Shown here: one piece after another, positions 1-7,630 of the stretch | Numbering within the stretch: position 1 is the stretch's first letter | Layout of the letters: each line of letters begins with the position of its first letter | Assembly (NCBI RefSeq): GCF_020400655.1 | Contig: NZ_JAINRC010000004.1 | Span: 186,001-250,000, forward strand | Source: Streptomyces spinosus | GTDB taxonomy: Bacteria > Actinomycetota > Actinomycetes > Streptomycetales > Streptomycetaceae | DNA length: 64,000 nucleotides | Direction of reading: 5' to 3' | Position numbers and translations under genes: made by a program | The notes under the pieces: model-generated | Databases searched by the model: none | Told to the model about the DNA's origin: nothing | Seen by the model: only the letters and a program-made list of their open reading frames with translations

Positions 1-855
1 GCCGGTGTAGGGGCGCAGCTCCGGGACCCAGTGCGGATTGGGCAGGAACCGCATGTCCGCGACCAGGTCGGCGTCAACGGGCAGGCCGTACTTGAAGCCG
101 AAGGACATCACGGTGGCCCGCAGCTCGGGCTCCTCCTCGCCGGCGAACTGGGCGTCCATCTTGGCGCGCAGCTCGTGCACGTTGAGGCTGGAGGTGTCGA
201 TCACCAGGTCGGCGTCGCCGCGCAGCTCGCGCAGCAGCTCCCGTTCGGCGGCGATGCCGTCGACGATGCGGCCGTCGCCCTGGAGCGGGTGCGGACGGCG
301 CACCGACTCGAAGCGGCGGACCAGGGCCTCGTCGGAGGACTCCAGGAAGACGATCCGCCGGGTGACGCCCCGGGTGTCCAGGTCGGCGAGGGACTCGCGC
401 AGGTTGTCGAAGAAGCGCCGGCCGCGCACGTCCACGACGACCGCGATCCGCGCCACGTTGCCCTGCGAGCGGGCTCCCAGCTCCACCATGGTGGGGATGA
501 GGGCGGGCGGGAGGTTGTCGACGACGAACCAGCCGAGGTCCTCCAGACACTTCGCGGCCGTGGACCGGCCGGCCCCGGACATGCCGGAGATGATCACCAG
601 CTCGGGGATGGCCGCCTCGGGGACCCCGGCTGTCTCGCTGCCCGTACTCACCTGTGCTCCGTTGTTCTGGCCGGTGTCCTGTCCGGCGTCCTGGTCGGTG
701 CCGGGCAAACGGGTGTCCCGGCCGGTGTCGGTCCGGCCCGCGTCCGTTCGGCCGGTGTCGTGCCGGACGGCATCCCCACCCGGGCCGCCGTGCGCCTGGT
801 CTCGCCCGTGCGCCTGATCTCGCTGTGCCGTGGGCTGTGCGTCGTGCTCGGTCAT
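1..855 (-). CDS. rapZ: RapZ-type P-loop nucleotide-binding protein (3' end lies outside the window)
   Basis: RapZ/YvcJ family P-loop protein that binds nucleotides. In Escherichia coli RapZ is an adaptor for RNase E acting on a small RNA; in actinobacteria the gene usually starts a rapZ-yvcK-whiA cluster that would continue left of this window. The visible 285 codons show a Walker A motif GMSGAGRS at about residues 91-98, a following VVDNLPP segment and VVVDVRG. About 80 residues precede the P-loop core, rich in G, R, T and D with repeated GRTD units; family members normally start much closer to the P-loop, so this is a disordered lineage-specific extension or the true start is further in. 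The ATG overlaps the uvrC stop as ATGA, so the two genes are translationally coupled. Confidence 0.88.
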   Translation of the reverse strand, partial: MTEHDAQPTAQRDQAHGRDQAHGGPGGDAVRHDTGRTDAGRTDTGRDTRLPGTDQDAGQDTGQNNGAQVSTGSETAGVPEAAIPELVIISGMSGAGRSTAAKCLEDLGWFVVDNLPPALIPTMVELGARSQGNVARIAVVVDVRGRRFFDNLRESLADLDTRGVTRRIVFLESSDEALVRRFESVRRPHPLQGDGRIVDGIAAERELLRELRGDADLVIDTSSLNVHELRAKMDAQFAGEEEPELRATVMSFGFKYGLPVDADLVADMRFLPNPHWVPELRPYTG

Positions 856-3002
856 GTCTCCTGCCCCCGTCGTTCGTCCGGGACGCCCGCGGTCACGGGC
901 TCCCCCGAGGAACCCCCCGTCGTGCCGGGTTCCTCGTCCTCAATGATCTCTCCGGTCGCCGTGTTCACGGCGGGCGCGGCCGGGGCCGCCTGGGCGAGGG
1001 CCACGGCGATGGTCTCGGCCGTCTTCCGGCCTATCCCGGGCACTTCCTGGATCTGCTCGATTGTGGCGGTCCGCAGCTTCTTCACCGAGCCGAAATGCTT
1101 GATGAGCGCCTGTTTGCGGGTCTCGCCGAGACCGGGGACGTCGTCCAGCGGGCCCGCGCGGAAGCGCTTGGCTCGCTTGGTGCGCTGGTAGGTGATCGCG
1201 AACCGGTGCGCCTCGTCGCGGACGCGCTGGAGCAGGTAGAGGCCCTCGCTGGTGCGGGGCAGCACCACCGGGTCGTCCTCGCCGGGCACCCAGACCTCCT
1301 CCAGGCGCTTGGCGAGGCCGCAGACGGCGATGTCGTCGATGCCCAGCTCGTCCAGCGCGCGCCGGGCCGCCGCGACCTGCGGCTGACCGCCGTCGACCAC
1401 GACGAGCTGGGGCGGGTAGGCGAACTTCCTGGGACGGCCGTCGTCGTCCTTGAGCGAACCGGTGATCATCTCGCCGTCGGTGAGCGCGGCGCCGCCGTCG
1501 GGAAGCGAGCCGTCGGTGCCGGAGCCTGCGGCGAGGGAGCCGTCGGTGCCTGCGGCGAGGGAGCCGTCGGTTCCGGAGCCGTCGGCCCACTCCCCCGTCC
1601 GTTCCTTCTCGGCGAGGTAGCGCTTGAAGCGGCGGGTGATCACCTCGTGCATGGAGCGGACGTCGTCCTGCCCGGCGAAGCCCTTGATCTGGAACCGCCG
1701 GTACTCGCTCTTGCGCTGCAGACCGTCCTCGAAGACGACCATGGAGGCGACCACGTCGTCACCCTGGAGGTGCGAGATGTCGTAGCACTCGATCCGCAGA
1801 GGGGCGCTGTCCAGGTCGAGGGCCTCGGCGATCTCCTCCAGGGCACGCGAGCGCGTGGTCAGGTCGGAGGCGCGCCTGGTCTTGTGCAGCGCGAGGGCCT
1901 GCTGGGCGTTGCGCTGCACGGTCTCCATGAGCGCCTTCTTGTCACCGCGCTGGGGGATGCGCAGCGACACGTTCGACCCACGGCGGCCGGTCAGCCACTC
2001 CTGGACCGGCTCGACCGGGTCGGGCAGGGCCGGGACCAGCACCTCCTTGGGGACCGCGTCCCCGCTCTCCTCGCCGTACAGCTGCTGCAGGGCGTGCTCG
2101 ACCAGGGCGCCGGTGGTGACCTCCTCGACCTTGTCCGTCACCCAGCCGCGCTGACCGCGGACCCGGCCGCCGCGTACGTGGAAGATCTGCACGGCCGCCT
2201 CCAGTTCGTCCTCGGCGACGGCGATGAGGTCGGCGTCGGTCGCGTCGGCGAGCACGACCGCGTTCTTCTCCATGGCCTTCTTCAGGGCCTCGATGTCGTC
2301 CCGCAGGCGGGCCGCCCGCTCGTACTCCATCTCCTCGGCCGCCTCCATCATCTGCTTCTCCAGACGGCGGAGGTAGGTGCCGGTGCGGCCGGCCATGAAG
2401 TCGCAGAACTCCTCGGCCAGCTCCCGGTGGTCCTCGGGGGTGATCCGGCCGACGCAGGGTGCGGAGCACTTGCCGATGTAGCCGAGCAGGCACGGCCGGC
2501 CGGTGCGGGCGGCGTTCTTGAAGACGCCGGCCGAGCAGGTACGCACCGGGAACACCCGCAGCAGCAGGTCGACGGTGTCCCGGATGGCCCACGCGTGCGC
2601 GTACGGCCCGAAGTAGCGGACGCCCTTCTTCTTGTGACCGCGCATCACCTGGACCCGCGGGAACTGCTCGTTCATCGTGACCGCGAGGTACGGGTAGCTC
2701 TTGTCGTCCCGGTACTTGACGTTGAACCGGGGGTCGTACTCCTTGATCCAGGAGTACTCCAGCTGCAGCGCCTCGACCTCCGTGGACACCACCGTCCACT
2801 CCACGGACGCGGCTGTGGTCACCATCGTCCGGGTGCGCGGGTGCAGGTTCGCCAGGTCCTGGAAGTAGTTCGCCAGGCGCTGGCGCAGGCTTTTCGCCTT
2901 TCCGACGTAGATCACCCGGCGGTGCTCGTCACGGAACCTGTACACCCCCGGAGAGTCCGGGATGTCTCCCGGCCTGGGGCGGTAGCTGGAGGGATCGGCC
3001 AT
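852..3002 (-). CDS. uvrC: Excinuclease ABC subunit C
   Basis: UvrC makes both incisions in nucleotide excision repair after UvrA-UvrB have marked the lesion. The 716-residue product begins with the GIY-YIG nuclease domain (PGVYRFRD and [13 protein letters not shown] near residues 19-43), has a cysteine-rich stretch, a UVR helical segment binding UvrB near residues 200-235, the RNase H-like nuclease domain with CYDISH and VVVDGG, and C-terminal helix-hairpin-helix motifs (DVPGLG, EVPGIG). A low-complexity GTDGSLAAG repeat interrupts the region just before the VVVDGG motif. The ATG at 3002 is 7 nt after a TAGGGT -10 element, suggesting a leaderless message. It overlaps rapZ by 4 bases. Confidence 0.97.
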   Translation of the reverse strand: MADPSSYRPRPGDIPDSPGVYRFRDEHRRVIYVGKAKSLRQRLANYFQDLANLHPRTRTMVTTAASVEWTVVSTEVEALQLEYSWIKEYDPRFNVKYRDDKSYPYLAVTMNEQFPRVQVMRGHKKKGVRYFGPYAHAWAIRDTVDLLLRVFPVRTCSAGVFKNAARTGRPCLLGYIGKCSAPCVGRITPEDHRELAEEFCDFMAGRTGTYLRRLEKQMMEAAEEMEYERAARLRDDIEALKKAMEKNAVVLADATDADLIAVAEDELEAAVQIFHVRGGRVRGQRGWVTDKVEEVTTGALVEHALQQLYGEESGDAVPKEVLVPALPDPVEPVQEWLTGRRGSNVSLRIPQRGDKKALMETVQRNAQQALALHKTRRASDLTTRSRALEEIAEALDLDSAPLRIECYDISHLQGDDVVASMVVFEDGLQRKSEYRRFQIKGFAGQDDVRSMHEVITRRFKRYLAEKERTGEWADGSGTDGSLAAGTDGSLAAGSGTDGSLPDGGAALTDGEMITGSLKDDDGRPRKFAYPPQLVVVDGGQPQVAAARRALDELGIDDIAVCGLAKRLEEVWVPGEDDPVVLPRTSEGLYLLQRVRDEAHRFAITYQRTKRAKRFRAGPLDDVPGLGETRKQALIKHFGSVKKLRTATIEQIQEVPGIGRKTAETIAVALAQAAPAAPAVNTATGEIIEDEEPGTTGGSSGEPVTAGVPDERRGQET
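1497..1590. repeat. In-frame tandem repeat inside uvrC
   Basis: Imperfect direct repeats built on GAGGGAGCCGTCGGTGCC with 24-30 bp spacing encode the G-T-D-G-S-L units of UvrC. The repeat keeps the frame and falls in a linker between conserved domains, so it is probably tolerated length variation. Confidence 0.7.
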
Positions 3003-3032
3003 GTCTCACACCCTACTGGCGAGCGCCGACAC
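3003..3032 (-). promoter_or_regulatory. uvrC promoter: -10 with a degenerate PafBC-type upstream element
   Basis: On the minus strand TAGGGT (3015-3010) lies 7 nt before the uvrC ATG. Exactly 8 nt upstream of it is GTGTCGGCG (3032-3024), matching the PafBC/RecA-NDp element TTGTCRGTG at 7 of 9 positions with the correct N8 spacing. The -10 is convincing; the upstream element is weaker than those of uvrA, uvrB and ogt in this window. Confidence 0.55.
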
Positions 3033-3593
3033 CGCGTCGGGCCTGTGGACAACGCCCCCACCCGGACGGCGTCCGTACGGTGGCCTCGGGGCATCCCTTC
3101 CGGCCGGCGGCCGACCGGAGGTCTCACTCGGGGGCTCGCGGGGCCTCGCGGACATGGGGCCTCGCGCTCGCGCGGGGCGGCAATCCGAGCCCGCCCGCAC
3201 CTCCCTCCGACACCCCTCCGCGCCCCCTCCCCCGTACGCCCTCCGCGCATCCTCGCGCCGTCCGTCAGTCGCCTTCCGGCCATGCCGGTGACTTCCCGCC
3301 CGGCGTCGCCTGTCCGGCCCGGCGGCGGGCGAGGCGTGCGCCACCTCCGCCGTCTGCCCACCGGCCGCGGAACGGCACGGCCCGGCCAGTCGTCGGGAAC
3401 GGCCGGGTCCCAGGTGTTGTCGGGTTCTGGTCAACACGCTTCAATGCGGGGGAACCCGGGGCCGTACACGCATGCGTACGGCAGGCGCGGCGTGCCCAGC
3501 CAGGGACGCGCGCGGTGCCCACGGGGGTGGCCCCGCACACCGCACAGGCGGTCTGACCAGCCGTAGCGACACCTCACAGAAAGGCCCCTCGGC
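3033..3593. other. Intergenic region between uvrC and an HTH gene
   Basis: About 560 bases of very GC-rich sequence. The open frames on both strands are arginine/proline-rich compositional shadows without recognisable domains. The only structured element seen is the inverted repeat at 3461-3482. Confidence 0.5.
3461..3482. promoter_or_regulatory. Perfect 7-bp inverted repeat upstream of the HTH gene
   Basis: GCCGTAC and GTACGGC flank an 8-base spacer, centred about 120 bases before the ATG at 3594. It could be an operator, possibly autoregulatory for the downstream HTH protein. A GGAAC at 3451 resembles the -35 of ECF-sigma promoters but no convincing -10 partner was identified. Confidence 0.35.
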
Positions 3594-4541
3594 ATGCGGC
3601 ATGCCACAGAGCACGCGGACGTCCCCACCGCGGAACTGGACACGGCCCTGCGCGGCGGCCCCTTCCACGTGGCGCTGCGCGCCGCGATCGCCGCACGCGG
3701 ACTGCCGCTCCAGCGCGTGCAGCACCATCTGTCACGCCACGGGGTCAAGGTCGGCGTCACCAGCCTGAGTTACTGGCAGCAAGGTGCTCGCCGCCCACAG
3801 CGCCCCGAGTCGCTGCGCGCCGTACGCGCGCTGGAGGAGATCCTCCGGCTGCCGGACGAGTCACTGATCCGGCTGCTCGCCGAGTCCGACGAGCGGGCCA
3901 CGGCCGACCGTCCGGCGGGCCGCTCCTACCGCTCCCTGATCGAAGCCTCGGGTGTCGTGGACCGGCTCACCGCCGGCCTCGGGTGGTCCCTGGACGGCGG
4001 GCTGCACACCGTGGGGCACCACGAACGCGTCGGGATCGGCGCCCGGCGGGAGCTGGTGAGCCGCGAGGCCCACCACATCGTGCGGGCCCACCGCGACGGC
4101 GTCGACCGCTTCGTCGCCCTCCACCACGGCGATCCCGGCTGCGACCCGCGCCGTGTCACCGTGCACGCCCTGGAGAACTGCCGCACCGGTCGCCTCCGCT
4201 GGGACCAGGAAACCGGCATCCTCGTCGCGGAGCTGCTCTTCGGCACCCGGCTGGGCGCCGGTGACACCTTTCTCTTCCGGTACGCCATCGAGGACGGCAC
4301 GGCCGGTGCGTCCCGCGAGTACCTCCAGCGGTTCGGCTTCCCCGGCGGCCAGTACGCGCTCCAGGTGCGTTTCGACACGGGCACGCTGCCGGTCCGCTGC
4401 CACCGCTTCGCCCAGCACTCGGCCGCGGCTCCGCGCAGCGGCCGGCAGGAGCTGCCCGTGACCAGTCCGCACCACAGTGCCCACCTGGTCGAGCCCCGCA
4501 TCCGGCCTGGCGTCCTGGGGATCGCCTGGGACTGGGAGTGA
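3594..4541 (+). CDS. Helix-turn-helix protein of unknown target
   Basis: 315-residue protein. Residues about 20-90 look like an XRE-type helix-turn-helix: a helix AALRAAIAARGL-like segment, then VTSLSYWQQGARRP, where the recognition helix leads into a basic turn, then a helical tail VRALEEILRLPDESLIRLL. The remaining 220 residues have no motif I recognise; they contain several H, R and W residues (GLGWSLDGGLHTVGHHERVG) and mixed beta-type sequence, compatible with a sensory or effector domain. An AAAGG ribosome-binding site sits about 11 bases before the ATG. It stands alone, facing the convergent Rieske gene 66 bases downstream. Confidence 0.75.
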   Translation: MRHATEHADVPTAELDTALRGGPFHVALRAAIAARGLPLQRVQHHLSRHGVKVGVTSLSYWQQGARRPQRPESLRAVRALEEILRLPDESLIRLLAESDERATADRPAGRSYRSLIEASGVVDRLTAGLGWSLDGGLHTVGHHERVGIGARRELVSREAHHIVRAHRDGVDRFVALHHGDPGCDPRRVTVHALENCRTGRLRWDQETGILVAELLFGTRLGAGDTFLFRYAIEDGTAGASREYLQRFGFPGGQYALQVRFDTGTLPVRCHRFAQHSAAAPRSGRQELPVTSPHHSAHLVEPRIRPGVLGIAWDWE

Positions 4542-4607
4542 GCTGAGCCCCCGCCCGCACACCGGGCCGGGCCGGCGTCCACCGCTCGTCGGCCCGCTGT
4601 CCCGCGG

Positions 4608-5036
4608 TCAGTTCGCGGGACCGGCGACGATCCTGCCCTTCGCGGCCTTCACCGGCAGTTCGGTCAGCGGCTCGGTGGCCGGCGCCTGGACGACCTTGCC
4701 CGTCACGGCGTCGAACTCGCTGCCGTGACAGGGGCAGACCAGGGTCGTCCCCCGCAGCTTGTTGATGGGGCAACCGGCGTGCGTGCAGATCGTGCTGTAC
4801 GCCTTCAGGGTGCCGTCCTCGGCACGGCTGACCACCACGTTGTGGTCGCGGTAGAGCTTGGCCCCACCCTTCGCGACCTCGTTCTCGGCGCCGAGGTCGA
4901 CCGGCGCGGTGGGGGCGTCCGCGGCGGCACCACTGCCGTCCGGGGCCGAGCACGCGGCCAGGGCGAGCCCGGCGACCGGGGCCGCGGCGGCCCCGCGAAG
5001 GACGGTACGGCGGCTCGCGGAGGAGGGGGCGGGCAT
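4608..5036 (-). CDS. Rieske [2Fe-2S] protein, Tat-exported lipoprotein
   Basis: Small electron-transfer protein with a Rieske fold. Both ligand boxes are present: CTHAGC and CPCHGS, giving two Cys and two His ligands. The N-terminus has a twin-arginine signal SRRTVLRG, a hydrophobic alanine-rich stretch and a lipobox-like LALAAC, so the folded, cluster-loaded protein is probably exported by Tat and lipid-anchored outside the membrane. I chose the ATG at 5036 because GTGGAG lies at proper distance before it; a GTG at 5048 in the same frame would add four residues. No oxygenase or bc1 partner is adjacent, so its redox partner is unknown. Confidence 0.87.
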   Translation of the reverse strand: MPAPSSASRRTVLRGAAAAPVAGLALAACSAPDGSGAAADAPTAPVDLGAENEVAKGGAKLYRDHNVVVSRAEDGTLKAYSTICTHAGCPINKLRGTTLVCPCHGSEFDAVTGKVVQAPATEPLTELPVKAAKGRIVAGPAN

Positions 5037-5092
5037 CTGGAACTCCACTGCTCAAGGGGTGTGCAGGGCGACGATACCCGGGCAGAGGGGAC

Positions 5093-5179
5093 GGTCCGGG
5101 AGCGGGGTGGCGGGGCGGTTCGGGAGCGTCACGGCCGGTCCGGGAGCGGGGTCGCGGCCGGTCCGGGAGCGGGGTCGCG
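5093..5179. repeat. Imperfect direct repeats of about 20-24 bp
   Basis: Four tandem copies of a GGTYCGGGAGCGGGGT-type unit begin at about 5093, 5117, 5137 and 5160 in the divergent region between the Rieske gene and the LacI regulator gene. Copies 3 and 4 are identical over 20 bases. Function unknown; replication slippage is the simplest explanation. Confidence 0.65.
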
Positions 5180-5261
5180 CTGGATGCGGGCGGAACCCGA
5201 GGTCCACTTGAGGGGCGTGCGGGGACGAACGCCGTGGGGCAGGAGACGTTCGAGGCAGGGA

Positions 5262-5289
5262 CGTAAGCGTTTGCGTAAGCGTTTACGCG
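5262..5289. promoter_or_regulatory. Putative LacI-family operator, two CGTAAGCGTTT copies
   Basis: CGTAAGCGTTT occurs at 5262-5272 and 5274-5284, a 12-bp period. The second copy extends into the inverted repeat GCGTAA-GCGT-TTACGC. An AARCGNTT core with central CG is typical of LacI/GalR operators. It lies about 90-115 bases upstream of the LacI-type gene at 5378, so autoregulation of the regulator-kinase pair is likely. Confidence 0.68.
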
Positions 5290-5377
5290 AGACGGGGGCA
5301 TGGGGTACCGTCCGCCCGGAAGCCGATGAGACGGGGGCCGGCGCCGATCAGACGGCAGCCCCGGAGAAGGGAGCGCG

Positions 5378-6517
5378 ATGGCCACCATGGCGGATGTCGC
5401 CCACAGTGCCGGGGTCTCCGTGGCGACCGTCTCCCACGTGCTCAACGGCACGCGTCCGGTACTCCCGCACACCCGTCAGGCCGTCCTCGACGCCGTGGAC
5501 GCCCTCGGTTACACCCCGAACACCCTCGCCCGCTCCCTGGTGACCTCCCGCACCCGTTCCATCGGCCTCGCGGTGTCGGCCATCAGCAACCCGTACTTCA
5601 CGGAGATCCTGCAAGGCGTCGAGGCCGCTGCCCTGGAGGCGGGCTACAGCCTGCTCATCGCGGATCCGCACGACGACCCCCGGCACGAACGCAAGGTCGT
5701 ACAGCTCCTCCATGAGCGCCGGGTGGACGGCATGATCGTCGCCCCGTCCGCCGAGCCGGGTGACCTCGTCGGTTACCTGCGCCGCCACGCCGTACCGACG
5801 GTGTTCCTGGACCGGCTGGTCGACGCCGGGGCGGCGGAGGACGTCGCGCCGGACGACGGTGCCCAGGTCGCCGCCGCCACTTCGCCGGGCACGGCGCGTT
5901 TCGACCAGGTCTGTACCGAGAGCGCCGCGCCGACGGCCCTGCTCGTGACCCATCTCGCCGGGCTGGGGCACCGCCGGATCGCCCTGGTCGCGGGCCTGCC
6001 CGGACTCAGTACCACCAGTGAGCGCGTCTCCGGATACCGGGAGGGCCTCGCCGCGGCCGGTCTGGCACACGACGAGCGTCTCCTCGTGTGCGGCAACTCG
6101 GAGTCCGCCGGGGCCGAGCGTGCCACGGCCGGCCTGCTCGCCCTGCCCGACCCGCCCACGGCACTCGTCACCGCCAACAACGCGATGACCATCGGCGCGC
6201 TGCGCGCGCTGCGCCGGCACGGCCGGTCCGTGCCGGACGACCTCGCCCTGTGCTGCTTCGACGACTTCGCCTGGGCCGACCTGTTCTCACCCCGACTGAC
6301 GGCGATCGCCCAGCCCAGCCGGGAGGTGGGCACCCAAGCCGTCCGGGTGCTCCTGGACCGCCTCGCCGAGCCGGAGCGGCCGGCCCGGACGGTCCGGCTG
6401 CCGTGCACGTTCGTCCACCGCACGTCCTGCGGCTGCCCGGAGGAGCCTGGCAGCGGCACCGGAGCCGCCGGGGCCACCGCAGTGTCCACGCTCGCCGAGA
6501 AGGGAACCACCTCGTGA
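5378..6517 (+). CDS. LacI-family transcriptional regulator
   Basis: 379-residue regulator. The N-terminal LacI helix-turn-helix is clear (MADVAHSAGVSVATVSHVLN, then the hinge-like region VDALGYTPNTLARSL), followed by a periplasmic-binding-protein-like sensor domain (RSIGLAVSAISNPYFTEILQGVE, ending with FVHRTSCGC). A strong site GAGAAGGGAG precedes the ATG, and LacI-type operators lie just upstream. Its stop overlaps the GTG of a PfkB kinase (GTGA), so the two are co-translated; the inducer is probably the sugar or sugar phosphate handled by that kinase. The C-terminus is slightly long, with an alanine/glycine tail. Confidence 0.93.
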   Translation: MATMADVAHSAGVSVATVSHVLNGTRPVLPHTRQAVLDAVDALGYTPNTLARSLVTSRTRSIGLAVSAISNPYFTEILQGVEAAALEAGYSLLIADPHDDPRHERKVVQLLHERRVDGMIVAPSAEPGDLVGYLRRHAVPTVFLDRLVDAGAAEDVAPDDGAQVAAATSPGTARFDQVCTESAAPTALLVTHLAGLGHRRIALVAGLPGLSTTSERVSGYREGLAAAGLAHDERLLVCGNSESAGAERATAGLLALPDPPTALVTANNAMTIGALRALRRHGRSVPDDLALCCFDDFAWADLFSPRLTAIAQPSREVGTQAVRVLLDRLAEPERPARTVRLPCTFVHRTSCGCPEEPGSGTGAAGATAVSTLAEKGTTS

Positions 6518-7434
6518 TCGTCGTCGCCGGTGAGGCACTGATCGACCTGGTACCGCAGGGCCCCGGCGCCCTCGCGGACCTGAAGCCGGCGCTCGGCGGC
6601 GGCCCGTACAACACCGCCGTGGCGCTGGGCAGGCTCGGCTCCCGCACCGCCTTCTGCTCCCGGACGTCGGACGACGCCTTCGGCGAGGCCCTGCTGGAAG
6701 GGCTGCGGCGGGCCGGCGTCGATGTGTCCGGTGTCCAGCGGGGGCCGGAACCGACGACCCTCGCGGTGGCCACGCTCGACGCCGCGGGTTCGGCCGCCTA
6801 CTCCTTCTATGTCGACGGCACCGCCGACCGTCTGTTCACCGCCCCTACCGCGCTCCCCGCGGGTACGCGCGCGGTGTCCTTCGGCACCTGCTCGCTCGTC
6901 CTGGAGCCGGGGGCGAGCGCCTACGAGGAACTGATGCGGACCGCTGCGGGGCAGGGGCTGTTCACCGCTCTGGATCCCAACATCCGGGCGGGACTCATCC
7001 CGGACGCGGACGCCTACCGGGCGCGCTTCAGGAGCTGGCTGCCCTCGGTGACACTGCTGAAGCTGTCAGCGGAGGACGCGGCGTGGCTCGGCGGCACTCC
7101 GCGCGAGTGGCTGGCCGCGGGACCGGCGGCCGTGGTGGTCACGCGGGGCGGCGACGGTCTGACCGTGTTCACGCGGGACGGCGGGGAGCATTCCGTGCCG
7201 GGTGAGAAGGTCGATGTCGTGGACACCATCGGCGCCGGTGACACGGTGAACGCGGCCTTGCTGCACGGGCTGGCCGCCCGGGACGCGCTGTCCGCGGAAG
7301 CACTCGCCGCCCTCGGGACGGAGGGCTGGACACGGCTGCTGCGCTTCGCGGCACGGGCGGCGGCGATCACCTGCTCTCGGGCGGGGGCCGAGCCGCCGTA
7401 CGCGGCGGAGCTGGGCGGTTCGGCCGCGCGGTGA
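6514..7434 (+). CDS. PfkB-family carbohydrate kinase (fructokinase-like)
   Basis: 306-residue sugar kinase of the ribokinase/PfkB fold, transferring phosphate from ATP to a sugar hydroxyl. It begins VIVVAGEALIDLVP, has the substrate-side GGGPYNTAVALGRLG glycine motif, and ends with the PfkB signature DTIGAGDT, whose Asp is the catalytic base. The sequence most resembles bacterial fructokinases, but substrate cannot be fixed from sequence. The GTG start overlaps the stop of the LacI regulator; AGAAGGGA lies upstream. No transporter is adjacent, so sugar uptake must be encoded elsewhere. Confidence 0.88.
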   Translation: MIVVAGEALIDLVPQGPGALADLKPALGGGPYNTAVALGRLGSRTAFCSRTSDDAFGEALLEGLRRAGVDVSGVQRGPEPTTLAVATLDAAGSAAYSFYVDGTADRLFTAPTALPAGTRAVSFGTCSLVLEPGASAYEELMRTAAGQGLFTALDPNIRAGLIPDADAYRARFRSWLPSVTLLKLSAEDAAWLGGTPREWLAAGPAAVVVTRGGDGLTVFTRDGGEHSVPGEKVDVVDTIGAGDTVNAALLHGLAARDALSAEALAALGTEGWTRLLRFAARAAAITCSRAGAEPPYAAELGGSAAR

Positions 7435-7535
7435 GCGGTCTGCTTTCCGTGTGCTGTTGACAAGGTACGGCCGGGCCTGCGGTGTGGCGGGGGTCTGCCG
7501 ACCGCCGGACCGGACTGGCTGATGGTGGAACGAAC

Positions 7536-7574
7536 GGTGCCCCGCGGGAAGTTCCCGCGGGGCACCGCACTTTT
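7536..7574. terminator. Strong terminator between convergent kinase gene and uvrA
   Basis: A perfect 15-bp stem, 7536-7550 pairing with 7552-7566, rich in GC and ending in AA/TT at the loop, is followed on the plus strand by CTTTT at 7570-7574. It lies 102 bases after the kinase stop and 62 bases after the uvrA stop, so it can end both transcripts, best in the plus direction. Confidence 0.85.
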
Positions 7575-7580
7575 GATGGC

Positions 7581-7630
7581 GTGTCAGAACAGGTGGCCTG
7601 TCGGAACAGGTGGCGTGTCGGAACAGGTCA
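7581..7630. repeat. Three 17-bp tandem repeats at the uvrA stop codon
   Basis: Units 7581-7597, 7598-7614 and 7615-7630 share a (G/C)TGTCRGAACAGGTGGC consensus. The third copy contains the uvrA stop codon, so the 3' end of the gene appears to have been duplicated outward by slippage. Confidence 0.75.

Noticed and set aside
3410..3440. A PafBC element at TTGTCGGGT
   Set aside because: No -10 element occurs at the required distance and no repair gene follows.
654..3566. A 970-residue plus-strand open frame opposite uvrC
   Set aside because: It is the antisense of uvrC and intergenic DNA; its composition is the shadow expected from high third-position GC.
3003..3593. A small gene between uvrC and the HTH gene
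   Set aside because: Frames on both strands are arginine/proline-rich with no ribosome site, domain or consistent codon use.
7581..7630. CRISPR array
   Set aside because: Units are 17 bp, contiguous and without spacers; they are simple tandem repeats.
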